From contig JAAMXY010001998.1 in NCBI GenBank assembly GCA_019677205.1, positions 1 to 13,587 of the forward strand: a stretch of DNA of 13,587 bases, given 5' to 3'. Positions 1 to 7,529 of this stretch are shown in pieces. Position 1 is the first letter of the stretch. Each line of letters opens with the position of its first letter. The position numbers and the translations under genes are program-made. This DNA is from Pinguiococcus pyrenoidosus. Its lineage: Eukaryota; Sar; Pinguiophyceae; Pinguiochrysidales; Pinguiochrysidaceae. The notes beneath the pieces are model-generated. The model was not told the DNA's origin and did not search any database. It saw only the letters and a list, made by a program, of their open reading frames with translations.

Positions 1-439
1 CCCCCTCCCCTTCAAAAAAAAAAACTCCTGCCGTTTGCCCACCTGGCACTGCCACATTCCGCAGGTTCTTCAGCATGTCTCCTTGGTGCGTGCCGCTCCG
101 GTAGTGCGGTTTGTCCCAGAGCCAGAAGTTGAGGGCCAAGAAGTACAGGTGGATCCTAGAAAAGCGCCGTGAATCGCGGTCTTTTACACTGATTTCCCCA
201 AAAAACCGCTGGGTTTACCTGCTTCGCCTGGGGAATTTGTCCAAGATACTGCAGCTCTCGTAACGCCCACCGAACACGAAGAACAGCAAGCCCCCGTAGA
301 AGCAAAAGAGACCATAGGCTAGCTTGGGCAAGGCCACTGACCAGCTATCCGATAGGAACAGACACTCTGGCGCCGTCGGAGGAGGGCTCTCCTGAGTTTT
401 GCGGCCCAAGGAGGCCGAGAACCACGCCGGAGTGGACAT
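1..439 (-). CDS. Small membrane protein, 5' part only; weak CYBC1/EROS-like resemblance
   Basis: Exon 1 runs from an ATG at 439 down to 219 and exon 2 from 155 down to 43. They join in phase 2 across a 63-nt intron. A second donor-like site (CAG/GTGGGC, 41-45) is followed by a T-rich run that leaves the window, so the gene is truncated at its 3' end. Exon 1 encodes 73 residues with a Ser/Pro-rich start and one clear hydrophobic segment (about residues 40-57, LAYGLFCFYGGLLFFVFGG). Exon 2 adds 38 residues, polar and aromatic, including RSGTHQ and LRNVAV. The layout LF...LF...ILDK followed by R.G.H...L..LR.V.V vaguely resembles the cytochrome b-245 chaperone 1 (CYBC1/EROS) family, but identity is low and from memory. 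I do not regard the family as assigned. An out-of-frame ATG at 608 opens an 87-codon reading frame overlapping this start; it could be an upstream ORF. Confidence 0.6.
156..218 (-). other. Predicted intron in the left-edge membrane-protein gene
   Basis: On the minus strand the donor is GCAG/GTAAAC and the acceptor CGCTTTTCTAG/G. Reading through would hit a TAA in the second codon of the donor; splicing at this phase 2 junction opens 38 more codons. Confidence 0.7.
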
Positions 440-840
440 TTTTTCCTCCAGTGCCTTGAAGTATCTCTTTGCAGAGGCGGCGAACTGCTAAAAGCGCAAG
501 AAAAATGGCTTGAGAACTGCGGAAATGGAAGTGCGGCGTCGTCCGGTGAGAGTGACGTTCAGTTGGGATTCGTTTTAAAGTTGCGAAGTTCCGGAGATTG
601 ACCGGCATCTTGTCCAGAATTCTGTTATGCTATTGACAAGTTGAGAGTTTTCGGAGTTTTTGGTTGTGGTAATCGTTTTGAACTATGCGCCTTTATTGTT
701 GGAGCCTGGGTTAGCGCGTACAAGGAGGAAGAGGAGTACAAAGGTACCTCGCGAGATGCTGCGATTGGAGTCGGCGTTTGAATCCGGACAAATGAGCGCC
801 GAAACGCGCTCTCAACGCCCTTAGGTACCGCAATGTAAGC
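440..840. promoter_or_regulatory. Divergent intergenic region with two small upstream ORFs on the plus strand
   Basis: This 401-bp gap separates the minus-strand gene starting at 439 from the plus-strand gene starting at 841, so it must contain both promoters. I see no TATA box or other recognisable core element. On the plus strand an ATG at 792 opens a 10-codon ORF ending with TAG at 822-824. An ATG at 833 is followed at once by TAA (836-838), a start-stop element 2 nt before the ATG at 841. The same bases CAAT/GTAAGC also look like a splice donor, so the leader could be spliced. Confidence 0.45.
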
Positions 841-1296
841 ATGCATTGTGATTTGTCGCGTGTAGTTCTGGTGTGCATGTGGATCAACCTTGCGATTGGG
901 CGTAAAACTGCGACGACGAGCAAAACACAGGGCGCAACTTGCTGCGCAAAGGCGCTGTCCGCAGTGTCGGATGTGCTGCGCATCATTGAGCGCCACAGCT
1001 TTTCCGCATCACAGGCCTTAGATGTGTACTGTGAAGTGCCGGAGAGCGTCCACCAGCGCCAGTTTTGCTATTACATAGACGCGAACAGGCGAGAATTCTG
1101 TCGACTGCAGAGTCTGGGGATGGACAGTCGGCGTTTGTGCAAGCGGATCGCGGGTTTTGCCCCCGATCTCTGCATCGGAGATGCACAGGAGCAGTCGGCA
1201 AGTGAAGGGACAATGCGGAGAGATACTGTGAGGGGCTCAGCGAGGCAACTGCCGCCGTGGACGAAGCCGAAGCTGGAAGATCTGGATTTCAGCTGA
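841..1296 (+). CDS. Secreted saposin-like protein resembling the MANF/ARMET N-terminal domain
   Basis: The 151-codon frame starts with a probable signal peptide: a hydrophobic core at residues 7-19 (VVLVCMWINLAIG) followed by RKT, so the product should enter the ER. Mature cysteines lie at residues 34, 35, 64, 76, 87, 100 and 111. Residues 60-111 match the N-terminal saposin-like domain of MANF/CDNF: a C-x11-C pair ending in FCYYI (MANF has C-x10-C followed by YYI), then, 23 residues later, a C-x10-C pair. MANF is an ER-resident or secreted stress protein of about 160 mature residues. Two departures: the first Cys pair is adjacent rather than CxxC, and Cys87 is extra. The SAP-like second domain and an ER-retention tail are not visible. 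It may be a divergent MANF relative or another small saposin-like protein. The frame may be spliced on to 1704 (see the next entry). Confidence 0.6.
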   Translation: MHCDLSRVVLVCMWINLAIGRKTATTSKTQGATCCAKALSAVSDVLRIIERHSFSASQALDVYCEVPESVHQRQFCYYIDANRREFCRLQSLGMDSRRLCKRIAGFAPDLCIGDAQEQSASEGTMRRDTVRGSARQLPPWTKPKLEDLDFS

Positions 1297-1308
1297 TGCT
1301 CTCTCCAG
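1228..1308 (+). other. Candidate intron removing the TGA of the saposin-like ORF
   Basis: Donor ACT/GTGAGG at 1228 and acceptor CTGATGCTCTCTCCAG ending at 1308 define an 81-nt segment, both edges in phase 0. It ends in a pyrimidine-rich tract preceded by CTGAT, a plausible branch site. Removing it deletes the TGA at 1294-1296 and continues the frame to 1704. Confidence 0.35.
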
Positions 1309-1704
1309 TCCTTCCTCTGCGCCTTTGGCTCTACAAGGGGCTTCCACGCGTCTCCCAATGTTCTCGGTAGCATGGTTTGGATGAGCGAGGAGTACAAAGA
1401 CAAAAGCAGTGCCGAAGGACTGAAAGCGAGAAGTTGGAGAATGATCGCTCGATGGAAGATCCTGATCTCGAGGCTGCCGGTCGACGAGCAAGACCAACCG
1501 CAGCACGCGGAGGCGACCGAGGCATGGAGGCGCTTGACTCATCATGTTGACTTGAAAGCGGCGAGGCAGAGCCTCCTGCAGAAGGACAAGGGAAGAAAAG
1601 GACGAGAGAAGCAGGAGAAGAACGGCACGCGCAGAGCATCTGTTCTCCAGGACCACCAGCAACTTGTTACAAGGGATTTCGTTCTTAGCTGCTTCCTAAT
1701 CTGA
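1309..1704 (+). CDS. Candidate second exon of the saposin-like gene: charged C-terminal region
   Basis: This stretch stays open in the same frame as the saposin-like ORF for 131 codons, to a TGA at 1702-1704. Joined through the candidate intron it would give a 260-residue protein. The encoded tail is hydrophilic and rich in Lys, Arg, Glu and Gln, with a basic cluster around nucleotides 1580-1640. It ends in a short hydrophobic segment (DFVLSCFLI) and lacks a KDEL-type signal. No family is recognised. Support: codon choice looks coding-like, and its end lies only 60 bp from the convergent EngA stop, similar to the 107-bp convergent gap at 12295-12401. Against: other frames are also open here, so it could instead be 3' UTR, or a separate small ORF beginning at ATG 1372. 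Confidence 0.35.
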   Translation, partial: SFLCAFGSTRGFHASPNVLGSMVWMSEEYKDKSSAEGLKARSWRMIARWKILISRLPVDEQDQPQHAEATEAWRRLTHHVDLKAARQSLLQKDKGRKGREKQEKNGTRRASVLQDHQQLVTRDFVLSCFLI

Positions 1705-1764
1705 TCACGCCTGCGTCCGGCTCTGCTCTAACGCCAAAGAAAAAACCTAGAAGACCAGGAGGAG

Positions 1765-3481
1765 CTATCCTGCGTGTGGCTTTTTCGACACAAACTCCTT
1801 CTTCGCTGCACGGAGCTTCTTGCCCCGCCACACCCATCGGATGGGCGACCCCTCGAAGCCCAGGTTCTCGCGAAACTTTCTATCTAGATACCGCTTGTAG
1901 CCGTCGCCGAAGGCGCTCGGGTCGTTGCAGAACAGGACGATGGTAGGAGGCGCAGTGGAGATCTGATTCGCGTAGTATATCCGCCCCTGCTTCTGGTTCG
2001 TCTTCGGAGGCGGCTGCCACATGACGGCATCCCGGATCACCTCGTTCAGGATCGCCGTCGGAATCCGGCGACGATGCTGGCGAGCTGCGCTCTTGACGGC
2101 GTCATAGATCTTGTCGCATCGCTGCCCCGTCAGAGCAGAGATGAAGACCGGCTTGGCCCATCTGCCCACCGCCGGCAGATTCTCCTCGACGTAGGACACA
2201 GCTTTGGAGAAGGTGGAGTCGTCCTTCTCGACGGCATCCCACTTGTTCACCACTACGACGCAAGCGCGGCCCTCCTCCGCTATCCGAGCAGCGAGCGTCC
2301 GGTCCTGATCCCGGACCCCGTCGGTGGCGTCAATGAGCAGGAGCACGACGTCGCTCCTCCTGACGGACTTGAGGGCCCGGTTGACCATGAGCCATTCGGA
2401 GCCAGCCTCGACCTTCTGCCTCTTGCGGACGCCCGCGGTGTCGACGAAGGTGTAGACGTCTCCATTGTAGTCGACGTCGACGTCGATGCTGTCTCGCGTC
2501 GTGCCGGCAACGTCGCTCACAATGCTGCGCGGCTTGCCGGCGAGCCGGTTGATGAGGCTGCTCTTGCCCACGTTGGGCCGGCCCAGCAAGGACACGCGGT
2601 ACACCGTCTTCTCCTCGTCCTCCTGCGCCTCCGCTCCAGTACGCTCAGGAAAGGTGTCCACGACCAATTCCAGCACCTCTGCCACGCCGGTGCCGTGGAT
2701 GCCGCTGACCGGCATCGGTTCGCCGAGGCCCAGCTTCCAGAACTCCGCCGCCGCCGGATCCGCGCCTTGGTCGCACTTGTTCACGGCCACAAAGACGGGC
2801 ATGCCCTTGCTGGCGATGCGCCGCAGGAAGCGAGCGATCGCTTCGTCCATGGTGGTCACGCCAGTGCGGCCGTCCACAACGAAGAGCACTGCATTGGCCT
2901 CGTCAATCGCAATCATCGCCTTGGGACGCGGGTGGCAAGGGACAAGACCATCAGCCAAGGCAAGGCAAGGGAGGTCTCTTCCCCCCAGTCTTCGCAAAAT
3001 CGAGGTGTCCGTCATCGTCTCACAGGAGACGGAATCCTGTGCTTCCGACCCCCTTCTCACGCGCGTCAACACCGCAACGAGAACCGTCCGCAATGGGTCC
3101 TACCTGCTCTCGGATCTGCTCTGCAAACAGGTGATCCGGATCTTCGTCGAAGACCAAGCCGCCCGTGTCCACCACTTTGAAGTGGTGCTCTCCCCACTCG
3201 CCATCCTGGTACACCCGATCTCGGGTCACGCCCGGCTCGTCGTAGGTGATGGCGCCCTTGATGTTCAAGTCGGTGAGGCGGTTCACGATGGTGGATTTGC
3301 CCACGTTGGGTCTGCCCACGACCGCCAGAAGCGGCAACTTGGACGGGTTCAGTCGAGACCGCACAGTGGGCTGCGACTCGGCTTCGTAAGGCTGCTCGAT
3401 CGCCATCTTCACGCGGCGGGCGACGCGCAAGGACAGGCTCAACTCCGCAATGAGCAGCAGAGCCACCACCATGCGCCTCAT
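1765..3481 (-). CDS. der: GTPase Der/EngA, double-GTPase ribosome assembly factor (probably organellar)
   Basis: EngA/Der binds and hydrolyses GTP through two tandem G domains and helps assemble the large subunit of bacterial-type ribosomes. Exon 1 (3481-3104) and exon 2 (2919-1765) join in phase 0 into 510 residues. Domain 1: P loop GRPNVGKST (56-64), DTGG (105-108), NKCD (173-176). Domain 2: GRPNVGKSS (239-247), DTAG (286-289), NKWD (351-354), SALTG (387-391). The KH-like C-terminal domain spans about 410-510 and includes [11 protein letters not shown] and [13 protein letters not shown]. The ATG at 3481 follows an in-frame TGA at 3505-3503. About 50 extra N-terminal residues precede the first P loop: a hydrophobic stretch ([10 protein letters not shown]) and Arg-rich flanks that fit organelle targeting, either a transit peptide or a signal-plus-transit leader. 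Bacterial Der usually lacks this. Function is secure; plastid location is inferred. Confidence 0.94.
2920..3103 (-). other. Predicted intron in the EngA/Der gene
   Basis: Minus-strand donor REQ-CAG/GTAGGA and acceptor GCGTCCCAAG/GCG, phase 0, 184 nt. Splicing restores the family's expected text ...[21 protein letters not shown]... inside G domain 1; reading through diverges at once from the family. The acceptor uses AAG rather than the commoner CAG or TAG. Confidence 0.88.
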
Positions 3482-3741
3482 TTTGAGCTCTGCCGTCGTC
3501 GGTCACTTTTCCTGAGTACCCACGATGCGAAGCGTGCTACACGGGGCGGCGGGGAAAACGTGTGGCGCGCAGGAAACCGCAAATTCCACTGTGGAAAAGC
3601 GGCAATAAACGCCAGGCTGGTCGCTCCCGAAACCGAATTTTGGCGAATACGGGACTGCGGTGGCGGCAACGCCAGGTTCGGACAAGACTTCTGTTTTATA
3701 TACTATTAAAATTTATAGATAGTTGAAAGTTTCGCTATCAT

Positions 3742-3766
3742 CACTATGGTATCCACTACCATAGTG
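3742..3766. repeat. Perfect 10-bp inverted repeat with 5-nt spacer
   Basis: Arms CACTATGGTA (3742-3751) and TACCATAGTG (3757-3766) are exact reverse complements around TCCAC. The element sits in the AT-richer centre of the divergent gap between the EngA start (3481) and the gene at 3881. It could be an operator-like binding site or a hairpin in a 5' leader. The left arm contains an ATG (3746) in frame with the downstream gene. Confidence 0.6.
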
Positions 3767-3821
3767 TGCTCGTCTTCAAGGACGTTACGACTCGTTGAAA
3801 AGCCCCAATCTTGTTTTCAAC

Positions 3822-3834
3822 TTTCCCGCCAAAA
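3822..3834 (+). promoter_or_regulatory. E2F/DP-type binding site TTTCCCGCCAAAA
   Basis: The sequence agrees with the classical E2F consensus (TTTCCCGCC with flanking A's) and lies 47 bp before the ATG at 3881. E2F/DP factors drive S-phase genes in animals, plants and many algae. Function here is inferred from sequence and position only. If translation began at ATG 3746, the site would lie within the coding region. Confidence 0.45.
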
Positions 3835-3880
3835 GAAATTTGGATCGGCGGCACAAAAGGACTTCGGCGTTCGGGCGAAC

Positions 3881-4867
3881 ATGGCGCTCAAGCAGTTCCT
3901 GTATCTGTGTCAGCACCAGCGCTCCAATCCTCCGTTCGACGAACTCTTCCACTACGATGTGACCAGTCTGTTCCTCGACGACACCGACCACGAATCGCCG
4001 CTCAAAGACAGCCACATCGCCCTCGCCGCCGCTCAAACGCCGGACGAGCGCCTGTACGCGTACAACTCGGACGACGCGCAGGCAGAATCCTTCTTTAAGG
4101 ACCCGAAGAGGTACCAGATCCTGAGAACACCGCTGAAAAGCGAGTCCGACACCGACTCCGATGAGGAGTTCTGCATGGCGAAGCAGTTCGAGCGCCTTTG
4201 TATTGCCGACGAGGCGCGGGAGACGCCGTCCATGTCGGAGAGAAAGCCGCCACGGGCGCCGCGTAGCCAGCCTGTGGCCGACCCGCTGCAGAGCAGCCTG
4301 GAGTTTAGCATCAAGACCGAGAGCGCGTCGTCCATCTACGTCTCCGAGGACAGCGAAGCGCGGGACCTGACGGAGAGCTCGGAAGTCGAGGTGTCTCGAA
4401 CGCCGGAGTCGTTCCGAAAGTCCAACTTCTTCCCCGGCTTGTCCCCGATTGGCTTCGGCTCCCCCTCGGAGGACGCGAGTCGCCAGGAAAAGACGCCGAG
4501 ACGGCGAGTCCAGCGACGGCCCAGCCTCACGGAGATCCTGGAGAAAGGGGAGCGCTCTTCGGTGGACATGTTGGCAAGCTACAGCACGTCCTTCAAAGAC
4601 GACGAGACGGAACTGACAGCAGAAAACTCGGCAGAGCTTCGTAGAGAGCAGAGGAGGCAGAGCTGGCCGCTGACAAGAAGGCCGACGGCGATGTACACCA
4701 GACGCCTGTCCGACCCCCGATTCCGAGCAGATGTGCTCGTCCGCGCGACCGTGGGCTCCGCAAGAAGCGCATACGGCCTGAACCCGACGTCCACGCTGGT
4801 CACGCCTCCTCGGCGGGTATCCGTTTCCAAGTACTGGCGAGGCCGAGTGCGCAAGACGGAGCGATAG
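3881..4867 (+). CDS. Unrecognised 328-residue Ser/Arg-rich protein with multiple CDK-type sites
   Basis: I recognise no domain. The N-terminal 35 residues are the most ordered part (MALKQFLYLCQHQ, then FDELFHYDV). The rest is Ser-, Glu- and Arg-rich and probably disordered. It holds four full CDK consensus sites (S/T-P-x-K/R): Ser39, Thr83, Thr205 and Thr308, plus about five minimal S/T-P sites. RRPSL (212-216) and TRRLSDPRF (273-281) contain RxxL or RxL patterns of the kind used as degron or cyclin-docking motifs. Casein-kinase-like acidic Ser clusters occur at 86-95. The start at 3881 has a good context (AACATGG). An in-frame ATG at 3746 would add 45 Ser/Arg-rich residues resembling a targeting peptide, so the start is not certain. 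With the E2F-like site upstream, a cell-cycle role is a reasonable but unproven reading. It converges with the CNOT2 gene. Confidence 0.75.
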   Translation: MALKQFLYLCQHQRSNPPFDELFHYDVTSLFLDDTDHESPLKDSHIALAAAQTPDERLYAYNSDDAQAESFFKDPKRYQILRTPLKSESDTDSDEEFCMAKQFERLCIADEARETPSMSERKPPRAPRSQPVADPLQSSLEFSIKTESASSIYVSEDSEARDLTESSEVEVSRTPESFRKSNFFPGLSPIGFGSPSEDASRQEKTPRRRVQRRPSLTEILEKGERSSVDMLASYSTSFKDDETELTAENSAELRREQRRQSWPLTRRPTAMYTRRLSDPRFRADVLVRATVGSARSAYGLNPTSTLVTPPRRVSVSKYWRGRVRKTER

Positions 4868-5327
4868 CAACGCCTCTGCTCGGGCCCCGGGAAGCAGCGC
4901 CCAGGGCGCAGCTTCTCAGTGGGTCAACATCCAGAAGGAGTTGCACAGGATTGACCAATTTGGCGTCTAGGATTGTGTCAACTGTTCTTCTTCGAAGGTG
5001 TGTCGCGCATTGCAAGCGAGCAGGCAGCAAAGAGTTTTGACCGATAGTATAGGACGTGGTAGTCGCAGGAGCAGCTGAAGCAGCAGAAGAATCCGCATCA
5101 GAAGCCGAAGCAGCAGCCGCAGCAGCAGCTGCCGTAACCCCAGCCGCCGTAACCCCAGCCGCCGTAATCCCAGCAGCAATCCCAGCAGCAACCCCAGCAG
5201 CAGCCGAAGCAGATGGAGATATGCCTGAACGGCTTTTCGATTTTCTTCCTTCTGGCCGCGATCCACACAGGGAAGCCTCGCGTGCCCCGTCTTCATCCAC
5301 CTGGTGGCTTCGGCGACGGAGCGGCGA
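4868..5327. other. Convergent intergenic region between the 3881 gene and CNOT2
   Basis: This 460-bp stretch should contain the 3' UTRs of both flanking genes. Its main structure is the GCN/CCCAGC repeat at 5082-5212. Open frames cross it on both strands, notably alanine-rich ones, but they are produced by the triplet-like repeat and run into the CNOT2 C terminus out of frame. I do not call a gene here. Confidence 0.5.
5131..5199 (+). repeat. Minisatellite of 15-bp and 12-bp units (GCCGTAACCCCAGCC)
   Basis: Two exact 15-bp copies (5131-5145, 5146-5160) are followed by a third with two changes (5161-5175), then two 12-bp derivatives, GCAATCCCAGCA and GCAACCCCAGCA (5176-5199). Flanking sequence from about 5082 to 5212 is made of GCA/GCC/GAA triplets, so the array seems to have grown from a GCN-rich seed. 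All units are multiples of 3. Confidence 0.85.
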
Positions 5328-7529
5328 TCATGACCATCCTGGATTTGATTCTCCCTCCAACGTCTGCTTCTGAGCCTGCAGCTTTGCCTGCGCATCGTCA
5401 CTAGCTCCGAGACCGCCTTGAATCTCGCTCCCGTCGCCTTCGACTGCTGGTCTTGCCCCCTGCTGGCCTTGGCCTTGGCCTTGCCCCTGATCCGACGTGA
5501 CCTGAGTGCGCATGTGATGCTGCACCAGCGCCGCAACGCGCTCTGCCGGGAGGAACGCGGCGTTGAAGTTCTGCGGCAACGTGCCCATGAAGAGACGTCT
5601 CTCCCACTGGTTGTAGTCAAAGTACATATACTGCGCCCCCGGGTTGTTCACGTTGTCCGACGCCTTCGTCACTCGGAACCTGCGGAAGGACGACGCAGCC
5701 AGATCAGTGAAAACAGCCTCCCCGCGCGCAACCGAGCGGAGGCTTACGGACCAGAGCTTCAGCTCCGTGTGATACTTCCATGCTCTTGAGTAGAGCTCGT
5801 GCGCGCAAAAGAGCTGCAACTCGTCTCTGGGCATCCCATAGAAGCCGTAGAAGAGGGTCTCCTCGTTCAGCCGAGGTATTTGTGATAAACTCATCTGCGG
5901 GATGGGAACGAAGTAGCTATTGGGGAGGCTGTGCTTTGGCGGTGCTTTTCTCGGATGGCCTCCGCCGTCAGACACGCCGCCCGCGGACCCCGCCTGGGGA
6001 TACAACGCGGACGGGCTGAAGGGAGACGTGAAGTTCGAGCTGAGGCTCTCCGGCCCGTTCAAATTCAAACCGAGCGTCGTGAGGTCCGACCCAAGCGCGA
6101 GGATCGAAAGATCGGGGTTCTGCATCCGGATCACGTCGAGGAGCCCCATCAGGCCGTAGGCCTTGGAGGGCTCGTCGCCGGCAACTGGCTGCGCGGGGGC
6201 GTTTCTGCTCGAAAGCACGGGACTTGCATTGGAGCTGCCCCCCCGATCGACCATGCCCGCTGCGCTGGTCTCGGAACCCGCCACGGACCCGCCATCCACA
6301 CCCGGCGGACCAGGCATGGCCTGTGAGCTCGGGTGCGCCAAAGGATCGGCCTGCCCGCCTAGCAGCATGGATGGATCTCGCATTGTCGGCGGATGCGACG
6401 ACGCGCCGTCCAGCTGGTGATTCGTGCCCATCAGGGACATCTGCTCCAGCGCGGTTGGCAGCATCAGGTTCGCCGCGGAGTCGTGCGGACTGGTGTTCCG
6501 CGCATCCAGGGGCCCCAGCCCCGCCAAGCTGGTGGGCACGGAGCCGCCGGCGTTGACACCGGGGCTCCCGAGGCCCGGGATGCCCGCGCCTAATCGATTG
6601 GGTCCGCCTCGAAGCGCGTTGCCTCCAAGCTTGCCGCCCTGGCCTCCTCCGCCGCCGGAGCCCGGCAGCGCCGGGAAATCCTCGCTCTGCATGGCAAACT
6701 CGGGCTGTCGGGCCTGCGCGTACGACAGCGGCCGGTCGGCCGGGTTGCCCGAAGCCCCCGGCCCCGCCCCCAAGACGGGGAAGTCGTTGCTGTCAAAGCG
6801 CGGCCCGGTCCGAGGCGGCCCCAGGTCCTGCAAGCCCAGGCCCATGGCGGTGAAGGCGTTGGGAACGCCAGAAGCCTCCGCGGAGCCCTGCGGCCCAAGC
6901 AAGTCCACCCGCGAGTCCGGCTTCGCCCCCCAGTTGCCGGTCTTCGCCAGACCGCCGAGCATCTCCGGCGGCAGATGCGTCGGCTGCGACACGGAGCGAG
7001 TCATTCCCTGCGGCGCAAGGCTAGGACTGATTCGGCAATTGCGGAGGAGTTACTTCGTCATCTTCGTATACCCAAGAACCCTCTCGCGCGCCAAAGATGT
7101 ACCTCATGTTGACCCCTTGTGAAGTCTGCCGCGAGAGCGAAGTTCCGGACGTCTGCGAGCGGGCGAGATTGGGCATTCCGCCCGGGTTCAAACTCCGTCC
7201 CTGGGAGAAAGGGGGTTCAAGGACACATGTGAGCGCCTTGGCCTTCCGTTTCGCGCCGAAAGTGGCGCTCTGTGGCGTCGTCTCTGTCCGGACATCCACC
7301 ACTCCTCTGTCCAGATCCGCCCCAATCTGCGCCGCTTGGCCGCCACACTGCGCCACGCGCGTCCCATGCACTTTCCAAGGCGCCGCGAGCAGCCTACCTG
7401 CGCCGCGCCGGAGTTTGGCATCATCTGGTAGCGGGCGTTGGGGTTGTTCGGAACCTCTGCGTACAGCAAGGACGAGTTCGGGCCATAGGGAAAGCGTGGG
7501 GGCCCGTCCCCGAAGTGGCCCCCCTGCAT
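5328..7529 (-). CDS. CNOT2: CCR4-NOT transcription complex subunit 2 (NOT2 family)
   Basis: CNOT2 is a scaffold subunit of the CCR4-NOT deadenylase complex: with CNOT3 it docks on CNOT1 and supports mRNA deadenylation and repression. Three exons (7529-7398, 7200-7054, 7007-5328), joined in phase 0, give 652 residues. Family hallmarks: DFPVL near 168 and SEDFPALPGS near 201-210, matching two short motifs of animal CNOT2; GLMGLLDVIRM then ALGSDLTTLGLNLN near 378-410, almost identical to the animal protein; and the NOT2/3/5 box from about 454 to 590 (SQIPRLNEETLFYGFYG, ELYSRAWKYH, FDYNQWERR). The middle is Gly/Pro/Ser-rich. About 60 residues follow the NOT box, which usually ends the protein; they include a QGQGQGQG run coded by a GGCCTT-type hexamer repeat. 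Exon 1 is the weakest part: start and extent rest on reading frame only. Family assignment is secure. Confidence 0.93.
7008..7053 (-). other. Predicted 46-nt intron in CNOT2
   Basis: Donor GACGAA/GTAACT and acceptor GCGCCGCAG/GG, phase 0. It joins the frame ending YEDDE to the long exon beginning GMTRSVSQPTHLP, which aligns with NRSLSQGTQLP of animal CNOT2. It is among the shortest introns in the window. Confidence 0.65.
7201..7397 (-). other. Predicted 197-nt intron in CNOT2
   Basis: Donor GCGCAG/GTAGGC and acceptor CCCCCTTTCTCCCAG/GG with a strong pyrimidine tract, phase 0 on both sides. The donor resembles that of the EngA intron (CAG/GTAGGA). A TTTCGCGCC element lies inside, at 7249-7257. 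Confidence 0.65.

Noticed and set aside
2074-3709. Two long plus-strand reading frames (368 and 407 codons) opposite EngA
   Set aside because: They are antisense to a strongly conserved GTPase, show no recognisable domain and are explained by the high GC content and codon bias of the true gene.
5056-5373. 105-codon plus-strand ORF beginning MVVAGAAEAA
   Set aside because: Its first half is the repeat and its second half is antisense to the CNOT2 C terminus; no independent support.
4800-5620. Alanine-rich and leucine-rich minus-strand frames around the minisatellite
   Set aside because: They are repeat translations that overlap conserved CNOT2 or the 3881 gene in other frames.
7168-7200. GGTTCAAACTCC, another T-arm-like sequence
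   Set aside because: The B-box spacing is off by one and the bases are exon 2 of CNOT2.
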